From assembly GCF_005116505.1 (NCBI RefSeq), contig NZ_SWBR01000002.1:496314-560313 (forward strand): a stretch of DNA of 64,000 bases, in the 5' to 3' direction. Numbering within the stretch: position 1 is the first letter of the stretch; each line of letters starts with the position of its first letter. A program made the position numbers and the translations under genes. The notes below the pieces were generated by a model. The model was not told where the DNA came from. It ran no database searches and worked only from the letters and a program-made list of their open reading frames with translations. This document shows, piece after piece, positions 25,785 to 34,309 of this stretch. Origin of the DNA: Pedobacter polaris. GTDB taxonomy: Bacteria > Bacteroidota > Bacteroidia > Sphingobacteriales > Sphingobacteriaceae.

Positions 25785-27269
25785 ATGTTTGTGCTTATGC
25801 AAAAGAAGATTGTTTTTGTTTTGATCATGATGAGTAGCTGTGTATTAGGCATTACAGGATTACAGCTCTATTGGAACTATAAAAATTATCAAACAGTTGT
25901 TGCAAACTTTAAAAAAGATGCCAATAATGCACTGGATGTTGCAGTTGATAAAGAAATGCTACTTAGAAAAGAGCAACTTCTGCTGACTATAAAAAAGTGG
26001 ATGAATGATACATCAATCATAAGAATAACCTGCGATACCCTTAACAAAGAACACGAAACTGCCTTTACGATGGAAGATGTTGTTCCTTATTATGCTGATG
26101 AAAAGGCTGATAAAATTACAATGGGCATTTCATCGTACAAGGAAAAGGTAGGTAAAATCACAGTCCAAGCAAAAACAAGATTTATTGATCACTTTGCTGA
26201 AATAGTTAGAAGCGATTTAAAACAATCTACAGTACATTATTACACCCAAGGTTTAGGTCATAGGATTGAAAAAGCATTCTCCGCTAGTAAGATTGATAAA
26301 ACTAATTTTACAAGAATTTATAAAGAAGAGTTAGCAAAAAGACAAATATTAACCTCGTTTAAACTTAATTTAGATAGCACTAAACATACAAATGTTTTCT
26401 TTACGCATAAAACTAATACGGCATTTAGAAGACCATATGTTAATGCTTCAGTTTGGGCTGGTTTAGAAAACCCTAGTCAATATTACTTAAGAGAAATGAA
26501 ATGGCTCATTATCTCCTCTTTTTTACTGATTGCAATTACTTTGTTTTGTTTTTATTATACTATTAAAACATTATTTAACCAATATAAACTACTTGCGATA
26601 AAAAACCAGTTCATTAGTAACATGACACATGAAATAAATACGCCATTGTCATCTATACAAGTTACTGCAGAGGCACTACAAAAATTTAATTTTGATGAGG
26701 AAACAAGCCAAAAATATTTAGATATCATCCTTTACCAAACCAAAAAACTTAATGACCTATCAAGTGAGATTTTGGCTAATGCAAAGTTGGAAACTGCAAC
26801 TTTTACAATTGATGAAACAATAGATTTAAATGAATTGATAATAGATATTATCAGTAACGAAGAACTAGTGAAACGTACCAGAGTTAAATATCAACCAGTT
26901 TCAGAAACGTTCATCATTAAAGGAAATAAAATTCATTTATCAAGGTCGATAGTTAATTTAATTGAGAATGCTGCTAAGTATAACGTATCAGAAAGCCCTA
27001 CAATTGAGGTTAGGTTACAGATAAGTTCAAAAGGAATTAACCTAAGTATAATTGACAATGGCCCTGGTATTGCAGATGAATTTAAGGATAAAATATTCGA
27101 TCAATTTTATCGCATTCCTACAGGAAACATCCATAATGTTAAAGGTTATGGTTTAGGATTAAGCTATGTAAAAAAGGTAATTATTCAACACCATGGCAAC
27201 ATCAATGTTTTCGATAATCAATCAAATGGAAGTATATTTTTAATAAACCTACCAAATGACAGAAAGTAA
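25785..27269 (+). CDS. Sensor histidine kinase
   Basis: A 494-residue membrane kinase. One helix lies near the N-terminus (about 9-28), followed by a periplasmic sensor region of about 210 residues without a recognisable fold and a second helix at 240-258. The HisKA domain has the phospho-acceptor His282 in NMTHEINTPLSS. The ATP-binding domain has the N box NLIENAAKYN, G1 DNGPGIA (424-430) and G2 GYGLGLS (454-460). An alternative start at the ATG at 25797 (MQKKIVF...) is attractive because a -7-like TATGTTTG overlaps the first codons. The gene overlaps its response regulator by 14 bp. Confidence 0.92.
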   Translation: MFVLMQKKIVFVLIMMSSCVLGITGLQLYWNYKNYQTVVANFKKDANNALDVAVDKEMLLRKEQLLLTIKKWMNDTSIIRITCDTLNKEHETAFTMEDVVPYYADEKADKITMGISSYKEKVGKITVQAKTRFIDHFAEIVRSDLKQSTVHYYTQGLGHRIEKAFSASKIDKTNFTRIYKEELAKRQILTSFKLNLDSTKHTNVFFTHKTNTAFRRPYVNASVWAGLENPSQYYLREMKWLIISSFLLIAITLFCFYYTIKTLFNQYKLLAIKNQFISNMTHEINTPLSSIQVTAEALQKFNFDEETSQKYLDIILYQTKKLNDLSSEILANAKLETATFTIDETIDLNELIIDIISNEELVKRTRVKYQPVSETFIIKGNKIHLSRSIVNLIENAAKYNVSESPTIEVRLQISSKGINLSIIDNGPGIADEFKDKIFDQFYRIPTGNIHNVKGYGLGLSYVKKVIIQHHGNINVFDNQSNGSIFLINLPNDRK

Positions 27270-27942
27270 TAATCTCCTTTTAGTAGAAGATGAACCATTT
27301 CTTGCCAAGGTAGTAGAAGACAGCCTAAAGCATAAAGGTTATCGAGTTACCTATGCTGGAGATGGCAAAAAAGGATATAACCTGTTCTTAAATGGTAATT
27401 TTGATCTAATTATTTTAGATGTGATGTTACCTTACACAGATGGTTTTACATTGGCTAGGCAGATTAGGATGAAAAATCAACATATTCCTATCCTATTTTT
27501 AACGGCAAAAACTGAAACTGATGATCTGATCAACGGCTATAAAAGTGGAGGAAACGATTACCTTAAAAAACCATTTAGCTTAGAAGAGCTTTTTTTAAGA
27601 ATAGATGAATTATTAAAAAGAAGCATGAGGCAAGTTGAGTTAAACGTAGCCGAAATTGCTATTGGCAAATACCTGTTTAATTACCATAAACAAGAGCTAT
27701 GTTGGAATAATGAAATTATTAAACTTTCGAACCGTGAATCTGAGCTACTTTTTCTTCTGTACAAAAACAAAAATGGCTTAACCGATAGAAAAATGGTTTT
27801 AATGACGCTCTGGGGCGATGATAGTTTTTTTAACACCAGAACAATGGATGTTTTTATTACTAGACTGCGCAAACATCTTAAACAAGATCTACAAATTGAA
27901 ATTTTAAATGTACGAGGTATGGGATATAAATTGATTTGTTAA
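27256..27942 (+). CDS. OmpR-family response regulator
   Basis: A 228-residue regulator with a receiver domain (phospho-acceptor Asp55 in LIILDVMLP; conserved Lys in YLKKPF) and a C-terminal winged-helix DNA-binding domain (about 130-226; LSNRESELLFLL, TMDVFITRLRKHL, VRGMGYKLI). Its start lies inside the kinase gene, so the pair forms one translationally coupled two-component system. Targets are unknown; the divergent secreted protein gene is a candidate. Confidence 0.93.
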   Translation: MTESNNLLLVEDEPFLAKVVEDSLKHKGYRVTYAGDGKKGYNLFLNGNFDLIILDVMLPYTDGFTLARQIRMKNQHIPILFLTAKTETDDLINGYKSGGNDYLKKPFSLEELFLRIDELLKRSMRQVELNVAEIAIGKYLFNYHKQELCWNNEIIKLSNRESELLFLLYKNKNGLTDRKMVLMTLWGDDSFFNTRTMDVFITRLRKHLKQDLQIEILNVRGMGYKLIC

Positions 27943-27982
27943 TCTTTTTTTACTTTGGAAAGTCTGTAATTGAGAATTAATA

Positions 27983-28016
27983 CATTAGATTCTTCGCTGC
28001 GCTCTGAATGACAATT
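27983..28016. repeat. Interspersed repeat fragment
   Basis: A short TTAGATTCTTCGCTGCGCTCTGAATGACAATT-type stretch. It matches in part the fragment at 21871-21893 (CTCAGAGTGACAATTAT) and the longer element at 45552-45690. Likely remnants of one dispersed intergenic element. Confidence 0.4.
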
Positions 28017-28017
28017 A

Positions 28018-28329
28018 CTAATTATCGTGATGGACTTTTAATTTATCTAGCAGTTCCGCAGAAATGTTTTCCGCATAAGCGCCATAAGCATCAATAATTA
28101 CACCTTTTAAATTGCCAACTGGCGATGAGATTGCATAAATGACCGAACTGTCGGCAGGATCTGTCATTCCTTCGAAACGATAAAATTCATCAATCTCAAA
28201 TTCCTCGGGCATTAGCTGCAGGTCTAAAGATTTACATTCAATGCAGTCTTGAGCCAGGTTAAAATCATATTCGTAACCTCTTTTTTCTAAATCAGCTACA
28301 GCAGCCGTTAGGGTATCATATATATACAT
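28018..28329 (-). CDS. Small conserved-looking acidic protein
   Basis: A 103-residue soluble, acidic protein with no signal peptide. Landmarks: YDTLTAAVADLEKRGYEYDFNL, CIECKSLDLQL and the aromatic acidic stretch EEFEIDEFYRFEGMTDPAD. Small Bacteroidota proteins of this type are sometimes labelled as phosphoribosylpyrophosphate synthetase, but nothing here resembles that enzyme (no PRPP loop, far too short), so I leave it unassigned. It starts 16 bp after the DUF4249 gene on the same strand and may be the last gene of that operon. Confidence 0.7.
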   Translation of the reverse strand: MYIYDTLTAAVADLEKRGYEYDFNLAQDCIECKSLDLQLMPEEFEIDEFYRFEGMTDPADSSVIYAISSPVGNLKGVIIDAYGAYAENISAELLDKLKVHHDN

Positions 28330-28345
28330 ACAGCAATTTAATAAT

Positions 28346-29146
28346 TTATTTAATGGTTAACGAATCAACTGTAAAAGTAGATGCGCTAAAAAAACCCAAA
28401 GCACCATTATTAAAGTTAGAGTTTGGATTTGCAGGAGTTGTTGGAGGCCCGCCATTTCCACTTATCTGCGAAATAGAGAAAAGGTATTTATAAACATTTT
28501 CATCAATGGTAAGTAGCTGTATTTTAACTTTATCACCGGTAACAAGATCAGGATCATCTATAAAGATTGTGTTCTTCACATTTCTACCATCAGTAAACCT
28601 ATCAGATTCTACATTAAATTGATCTTTTTTTAAGTTGTTTATAAAAAGCCTGTTGTAGTAAAAATTGGTTACACCTGCAGGGTCATCATAATTAACCTGG
28701 ACTAACTTTCGCGTTTCGCCAAAAGCCGAAAGCTCAATTTGATTTAACGATTTTATTGGTACTGCTAACGGCATTACCGATGTTGCCGTATAAGTAATTC
28801 CATTAGCAACTACAGTAATTGTATATTTTTTACCTGGAATGCCTTTATATTTTGTAGAAATATAATTACCTGGAGTTTGTTCAGTATAAATAATTGTAGG
28901 TCCGTTTTCTTCCTTTATACTTACCAAAGCGCCAGAAACTGGGATTTTTGTATTGCTAGCATCAAAATTTGCAGTATTAGAAAGCGAAACGATGTGCTTA
29001 ACATCTAAATCGGTTAAAATGGCTTCGATAACCAATTTAGGTTCAGTATTATCTAATTTCAGGTCTAAAACTTTCTCGCATGATGAAAATACAACGGTAA
29101 GGATTAGTACCAATAAAATATAATATTTCTTAAATAAGTTTTTCAT
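28346..29146 (-). CDS. DUF4249 lipoprotein, partner of the TonB receptor
   Basis: A 266-residue lipoprotein: signal peptide with lipobox VFSSC (Cys about 23), then an N-terminal beta-sandwich (KLVIEAILTD, HIVSLSNTANFD, GALVSIKEENGPT) typical of DUF4249. It starts 2 bp after the stop of the TonB receptor gene, the usual arrangement for this family, in which the lipoprotein is a surface partner of the receptor. Substrate is unknown. The C-terminus is shorter than many relatives (about 300-400 residues) but the frame ends cleanly. Confidence 0.85.
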   Translation of the reverse strand: MKNLFKKYYILLVLILTVVFSSCEKVLDLKLDNTEPKLVIEAILTDLDVKHIVSLSNTANFDASNTKIPVSGALVSIKEENGPTIIYTEQTPGNYISTKYKGIPGKKYTITVVANGITYTATSVMPLAVPIKSLNQIELSAFGETRKLVQVNYDDPAGVTNFYYNRLFINNLKKDQFNVESDRFTDGRNVKNTIFIDDPDLVTGDKVKIQLLTIDENVYKYLFSISQISGNGGPPTTPANPNSNFNNGALGFFSASTFTVDSLTIK

Positions 29147-29148
29147 GT

Positions 29149-31488
29149 TTAAAATTTAAAATTCCAGGTTACTGATGGGATGATACCAAATAATGAAGTT
29201 TGCACGGCCTGAGTTTGTGAAGTATTATCAGGGTTATCCTTGAAATCAATTGAAAATGGATTTTTTCTATTATAGAGGTTATAAATACCAAAATTCCAGC
29301 TCGATTTAAATTTTTTATTTGGTTTGCCTTCTAAGGTTGCAGAAACATCTAACCTATGAAAATCAGGAGTCCTACTGCCGTTACGCTCGCCGTAATAAAA
29401 AACTGTTTGTCCGTCTATATTGTATTTACCTATTGGAAAAGTAACAGCATTTCCGCTACTGTACACAAAGGTTGATGAAAATATCCATCTTTTGCCCGGT
29501 TTATAAATCCCAACTAGAGAAATATCATGCGGTCTATCTTGCCTTGCGGTAAACCAGTTGCCATTATTTATTTGATTAAACTGTCTTTCAGTTTTCGAAA
29601 GCGTATATCCTATCCAACCATTAAACTTTCCGTATCTCTTTTTAAAGAATAGTTCCATACCATAAGCTCTTCCTTTGCCATAAATTAGATCTGCCTCTAC
29701 ATTTTGGTTACCTCTTAAATCAGTTCCATTTCTGTATTCAATTTGGTTTTGCATAGGTTTGTAGTAAACTTCTGTAGAAAACTCATAATCATTATCTTTA
29801 AAATTATTAAAATAGCCCAAAGAAAATTGATCGGCCAACTCTGGTTTTGTATTTAAACTATTCATAATATACAAATCTGTTGGCGATGTAGCTGTAGAAT
29901 TAGACATCAAGTGCAAATTTTGGACATTTCGAGTATAAGATGTTTTTATAGATTTTGTATCATCTATTTGAAAACTTGCCGAAAATCTTGGTTCTAGATT
30001 CAAATAGGTTTTAACAATTTCGCTGGATTTGTAAAAAGTTGCACTTGTTTCATTGCCATCAATATCGAATGTTTTAAAATTTCCTCCACCCAATAGTGAG
30101 AATGATGAAATTCTTAAACCATAAACAAGTTTAATTTTATCACTCAGGTTGTATTGGTCTGAAATGTAAGCAGCTAACTCAACTCCTTTTCTGTTTTCAA
30201 TTTTAATTTCGTTTACGCTAGAGGTGCTTGGAGATGAGATTTGGCCTGGAGCGATGGTATGATGAATAGCATCAAACCCAAACCTTAGTTCATGTTTGTT
30301 ATTCAATGCAAATGTAAAATCTTGTTTTAAATTAAAATCACTAATACTTGAGTTCACTTTAAACTCACTACCACTCAAAAGATTTTCTATTGTATAATCA
30401 TATTTACTTACTATAAAGGAGGTATTCGAAAATAGCTTATTACTGAAAAGATGGTTCCATCTTAATGTTCCGGTTGCATTGCCCCAATTAAAACCAAATG
30501 TATTGCTCAATCCTAATTTATCTCTACCAAAATATCCTGACAGGTAAACCGTATTTTTATCATCTAATTGGTAATTAGCTTTGGCATTTAAATCATAAAA
30601 ATATAGTGTGTTTCCACGTAATGAAGTATCAGGAGCTAAAGACAAAAATGCATCTGCATAGGTTCTTCTACCACTAATCATAAACGAACTTTTATCTTTT
30701 ACAAATGGGCCTTCAATTTTTAACCTTGATGAGATTAGACCAACACCTCCCTCAAAAGTGGTTGTTTTTTTATTCCCATCGTTCATTCTAACATCTAATA
30801 CTGAAGATAACCTACCTCCATACTGAGCAGGCATACCACCTTTATAAACTGTAACATCTTTTATTGCGTCAGAGTTAAAAGTAGAGAAAAACCCAAGTAA
30901 GTGTGAAGCGTTGTAAACTGGTGCTTCATCCAATAAAATTAAATTTTGATCTGTAGAACCACCTCTCACATAGAAACCGCTATTTCCTTCGCCTGCAGAT
31001 TTAATACCAGGTAAAAGTTGTAATGTTTTTAAAATATCCTTCTCCCCAAATAGTACTGGAATATTCTGAATATCCTTAACATTTAACTTCTCAACTCCCA
31101 TTTGTGCTTTAATTACATTTTCATTCCTTTTGGCAATGCTAATTACAACTTCACTAAGGTTATTAAATTCTTCTATACTAAAGTCTTGTTTTGTATTGGC
31201 ATTTATAATTATATCTTTAATTAATGTGGTATAGCCAATGTAAGAAACCTCGAATTTATAATTGCCTTCTGGCAGATTTAAGCTATAAAAGCCATAAGAA
31301 TTTGTAGAAGTACCTAACTGTGAACTGCCACTAATCTTTACGTTTGCACCGATTAATGTTTCTCCGGTTGACGAGTTTCTTACCACCCCATTTACCGTAT
31401 ATGTTTTTTGGGCGAACAGTATTGAAATAGTAGAAAAATAAAGAACAGCTAAAACAAGGGATTTTTTAAAAGAGAGAAGTTTAATCAA
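29149..31488 (-). CDS. TonB-dependent outer-membrane receptor with carboxypeptidase-like N-domain
   Basis: A 779-residue outer-membrane transporter. After the signal peptide (ending about residue 26), a CarboxypepD_reg-like domain (YTVNGVVRNSSTGETLIGANV, about 30-115) precedes the plug (about 120-230; EKDILKTLQLLPGIKSAGEGN, GGMPAQYGGRLSSVLDVRM) and a 22-strand barrel that ends in a terminal Phe (VTWNFKF). It imports an unidentified ligand with energy from TonB-ExbBD. The frame starts with TTG at 31488; no in-frame ATG gives a signal peptide. It forms an operon with the DUF4249 lipoprotein (2-bp gap) and perhaps the small protein after it. Confidence 0.92.
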   Translation of the reverse strand: MIKLLSFKKSLVLAVLYFSTISILFAQKTYTVNGVVRNSSTGETLIGANVKISGSSQLGTSTNSYGFYSLNLPEGNYKFEVSYIGYTTLIKDIIINANTKQDFSIEEFNNLSEVVISIAKRNENVIKAQMGVEKLNVKDIQNIPVLFGEKDILKTLQLLPGIKSAGEGNSGFYVRGGSTDQNLILLDEAPVYNASHLLGFFSTFNSDAIKDVTVYKGGMPAQYGGRLSSVLDVRMNDGNKKTTTFEGGVGLISSRLKIEGPFVKDKSSFMISGRRTYADAFLSLAPDTSLRGNTLYFYDLNAKANYQLDDKNTVYLSGYFGRDKLGLSNTFGFNWGNATGTLRWNHLFSNKLFSNTSFIVSKYDYTIENLLSGSEFKVNSSISDFNLKQDFTFALNNKHELRFGFDAIHHTIAPGQISSPSTSSVNEIKIENRKGVELAAYISDQYNLSDKIKLVYGLRISSFSLLGGGNFKTFDIDGNETSATFYKSSEIVKTYLNLEPRFSASFQIDDTKSIKTSYTRNVQNLHLMSNSTATSPTDLYIMNSLNTKPELADQFSLGYFNNFKDNDYEFSTEVYYKPMQNQIEYRNGTDLRGNQNVEADLIYGKGRAYGMELFFKKRYGKFNGWIGYTLSKTERQFNQINNGNWFTARQDRPHDISLVGIYKPGKRWIFSSTFVYSSGNAVTFPIGKYNIDGQTVFYYGERNGSRTPDFHRLDVSATLEGKPNKKFKSSWNFGIYNLYNRKNPFSIDFKDNPDNTSQTQAVQTSLFGIIPSVTWNFKF

Positions 31489-31670
31489 AATATGTCTATC
31501 TAAATAGTTGAGTTACAAAGTAAGTTAACAGATAGTTAAATCGTTACATCTGCAACGAAATAATGATAAAAAAATTGTAAAATTTATGTAGATAGTTTTA
31601 CAATTCGATTATCAGGTTTATGTACTAAAAATTTTTAAAGCTCAATTGTATTGCTGATATTTAAAACATC

Positions 31671-32156
31671 ATGATAGTTTCCGAGAGCACCCTTAAATGG
31701 GCAATGTGTTTATATCCACCACTTTTATTTCAGCGCATTTGGGTTAAAAAATTCCATACAGGGTTTTTGGGTGTAGATGTTAAAATTAGTAATAGCTTTT
31801 TAAACAGAAACTATAATGGCTCTATTTTTGGCGGTACAATCTATGCCGCTACTGACCCCTTTTACGCCATCTTATTTGACCAATTAATGCAGCGCAGAGG
31901 CTTTAAAGTAAGGGTTTGGTTAAAAAGTGCGTCAATCCAATATTTAAAACCCGGATTAACCAATTTGTATTTTACTTTAAAAATAACTGAAGAAATGATT
32001 GCAGAGGCAGAAATTTCATTAAAAGAAACAGGGAAATTTGTAAAAGCGTATCCTATGGAATTATTTAATAAACAGGGTGAGTTATGTGCAACAGTAATGA
32101 ATGAAGTTTATTTAAGGACAAAATTCCCTGGAGAGAAACAGCGAGTTGCTATTTAA
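31671..32156 (+). CDS. DUF4442 hotdog-fold thioesterase-like protein
   Basis: A 161-residue protein of the DUF4442 group, which has the hotdog fold of PaaI-type acyl-CoA thioesterases. Landmarks are NYNGSIFGGTIYAATDPFYAI, where a hotdog active-site region would be, and the strand KVRVWLKSASIQYLKP. Substrate unknown. It is divergent from the TonB receptor and is followed after 18 bp by the AlbA_2 protein, so the two may be co-transcribed. Confidence 0.8.
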   Translation: MIVSESTLKWAMCLYPPLLFQRIWVKKFHTGFLGVDVKISNSFLNRNYNGSIFGGTIYAATDPFYAILFDQLMQRRGFKVRVWLKSASIQYLKPGLTNLYFTLKITEEMIAEAEISLKETGKFVKAYPMELFNKQGELCATVMNEVYLRTKFPGEKQRVAI

Positions 32157-32174
32157 TTATGTAGAGCCGAAGCA

Positions 32175-32807
32175 ATGAACATTAAAAGACTAATTCTAGA
32201 AGGCGAAAATGTAAGCTTGGATTTCAAAAAAACCATCAGCAGTAGCGAAAAAATAGCTAAAACTTTAGTTGCTTTTGCTAATAACAGAGGTGGTAAATTG
32301 TTAATTGGCATTGCCGACGATGGCAATATTAAGGGTGTAAAATCTGAAGATGAAGAGAAATACATGATCACAAAAGCTGCGCACGTATTTTGCAAACCAG
32401 CTTTAGAGCCAAAATTTGAAGAGATTTACATTGATGATAAAGTGATTTTAGTTGTTGATATACCCAAAAGCGACATAAAACCACATTATGCAATGGATGA
32501 AAATAAAAAGTGGTGGGTTTATTTTAGGGTTAAAGATAAAAGTGTTTTAGCAAGCAAAATTATTGTAGATGTTTTAAAAGAGAGCAATAACGAAGCTGGT
32601 CAGCTCATCTCCTACTCTGAACATGAAAAAAAATTGCTATCCTATTTAGAAGAGCATGGTCGTATCACTTTAAAAGAATATAGTAAATTAACAAGGAGTG
32701 CATATAAAAAAGCCCAAAAAATTATTGTTAGTTTAATTCTAACTGGTGTTTTACTTCCCCATATTTCTGAAAAAGAAGAGTATTTTACGGCTGCAGAACT
32801 AAAATAA
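32175..32807 (+). CDS. AlbA_2 (Schlafen-like) domain protein
   Basis: A 210-residue protein with an AlbA_2/Schlafen core at about residues 9-125. The motif EGENVSLDFKKTI is followed by AKTLVAFANNRGGKLLIGIADDGNIKGV and KPHYAMDENKKWWVYFRVKDKSVLAS. The C-terminal 75 residues look like a winged helix (LLSYLEEHGRITLKEYSKLTR). In bacteria these proteins are mostly of unknown function and are predicted to bind nucleic acids or nucleotides. Possible transcriptional regulator. Confidence 0.85.
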   Translation: MNIKRLILEGENVSLDFKKTISSSEKIAKTLVAFANNRGGKLLIGIADDGNIKGVKSEDEEKYMITKAAHVFCKPALEPKFEEIYIDDKVILVVDIPKSDIKPHYAMDENKKWWVYFRVKDKSVLASKIIVDVLKESNNEAGQLISYSEHEKKLLSYLEEHGRITLKEYSKLTRSAYKKAQKIIVSLILTGVLLPHISEKEEYFTAAELK

Positions 32808-32871
32808 TTCAAATTATTTTTTGTCCTCCACAGCATAGGATAACAAATAAAAATACGATTTTTGTAAGCGT

Positions 32872-34239
32872 ATGTTTCAAACTCTATTTACCAAATATAA
32901 ATCTTATTACAAAGAAAATTTAATACTTGCTTTACCAATTGTTGGTTCTCAAATTGGGCATATGGCCGTTCATATGGCCGATAGTATTATTGTGGGTCAG
33001 TTTGCTGGCACTACACAACTAGCCGCAGTTTCTTTAGTGAATAGTCTATTTATGTTAGTGCTGGTTTTAGGATTAGGGATTTCTTATGGTTTAACTCCTT
33101 TAATTGCACAAGCAAATGGTAGAAAAGATAACAATGAATGTGGCAAGCTCCTATCAAATAGTCTAATTATCAATATCGTTACCGGTCTATTTCTTTACTC
33201 ACTCATTCATTTTGGCACATTAGCAGTAATCGATAATATTGGTCAATCGCCAGATGTTGTTTTTCATGCTAAACCTTACCTTGGTTACCTATCATTTTCT
33301 ATTGTTCCTTTAATGATTTTTCAAACCTTTAAGCAATTTGCAGAAGGTTTAGGTTTTACGCTGCAAGCAATGCTCATTTCTATTTTTGGAAACATCCTCA
33401 ACATTATTATAGGAATTATTCTGGTGAAGGGAATGTTTGGCTTCGAACCGATGGGTGTTAAAGGTGTGGGCATAAGTACGTTGATTGATAGAACATTAAT
33501 GGCAATTGTGATGGCAATGTATGTGCTAAGGTCTAGAAATTTCAAGATTTTTTTAAAGGAGTTTAAGATTTATGCAATAGATAAAATTAGAAGCATTCAA
33601 ATTATTAGAATTGGAGCTCCTGTAGCCATGCAATACATTTTTGAGATTAGTGCTTTTAGTGGTGCAGCAATTATAATTGGTACTATCGGTACAGCTCCAC
33701 AAGCAGCTCATCAAATTGCAATCAATTTGGCTGCTTTTACTTATATGATAGCAAGTGGTGTAGCTTCATCGGCCACCATTAAAACCGGAAATTATTTAGG
33801 ACAGCGAAGTTTTACAGATTTACGTTGTTCTGCAATAGCAAGTTATCATGTTGTTATTGCTTTTATGACATTTACAGCAATACTGTTTGTTTTGGCGAAC
33901 ACACTCCTACCATACATTTATACCAAGGATATAGAAGTTATCGCGATAGCAGCTCAATTGCTAATTATCGCTGGCTTTTTCCAGTTGTTTGATGGCACTC
34001 AAGTTGTTGGTTTGGGAGTTTTACGTGGTATTGGCGATGTAAATATTCCTACAATCATAACCTTTTTATCGTATTGGGTAATTGGTATCCCTTTGGGTTA
34101 TATTTTAGGATTTTATTTTGATTTGGGCGTTAAGGGTATTTGGTACGGATTAACTTTTGGTCTATTAACTGCTTCAATACTACTATTTCTTAGGTTTCAA
34201 TTTAAAACAAGACAATTAATTTCTACTACCACTACTTAG
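32872..34239 (+). CDS. MATE family multidrug/Na+ antiporter (NorM-like)
   Basis: A 455-residue integral membrane protein with 12 helices in two similar halves, the MATE layout. Conserved points include the N-terminal PIVGSQIGHMAVHMADSIIVGQF, the second-half GAPVAMQYIFEISAF and GVLRGIGDVNIPTIITFLSYWVIGIPLGY. It exports cationic drugs using H+ or Na+ gradients. Its stop codon lies within the first palindrome of the downstream operator, so the two genes are tightly packed but separately regulated. Confidence 0.93.
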   Translation: MFQTLFTKYKSYYKENLILALPIVGSQIGHMAVHMADSIIVGQFAGTTQLAAVSLVNSLFMLVLVLGLGISYGLTPLIAQANGRKDNNECGKLLSNSLIINIVTGLFLYSLIHFGTLAVIDNIGQSPDVVFHAKPYLGYLSFSIVPLMIFQTFKQFAEGLGFTLQAMLISIFGNILNIIIGIILVKGMFGFEPMGVKGVGISTLIDRTLMAIVMAMYVLRSRNFKIFLKEFKIYAIDKIRSIQIIRIGAPVAMQYIFEISAFSGAAIIIGTIGTAPQAAHQIAINLAAFTYMIASGVASSATIKTGNYLGQRSFTDLRCSAIASYHVVIAFMTFTAILFVLANTLLPYIYTKDIEVIAIAAQLLIIAGFFQLFDGTQVVGLGVLRGIGDVNIPTIITFLSYWVIGIPLGYILGFYFDLGVKGIWYGLTFGLLTASILLFLRFQFKTRQLISTTTT

Positions 34240-34308
34240 AATTATTCTAAACAACTTGCGTATATAGTGTATTTTTTACACCTTTGCGTCAAATTAGAAT
34301 TAGTCTAA
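34236..34308 (+). promoter_or_regulatory. Promoter with two Fur-family-like 7-1-7 operator boxes
   Basis: Box 1 is TTAGAAT-T-ATTCTAA (34236-34250), a perfect palindrome. Box 2 is TTAGAAT-T-AGTCTAA (34294-34308), with six of seven pairs. Between them lie -33 TTG (34256-34258), a 20-bp spacer and the -7 box CACCTTTG (34279-34286), placing the start of transcription near 34292, right at box 2. The 7-1-7 form matches Fur-family operators (Fur, PerR, Irr). Binding here would block the promoter of the TonB-receptor operon when the metal is plentiful. Confidence 0.72.
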
Positions 34309-34309
34309 A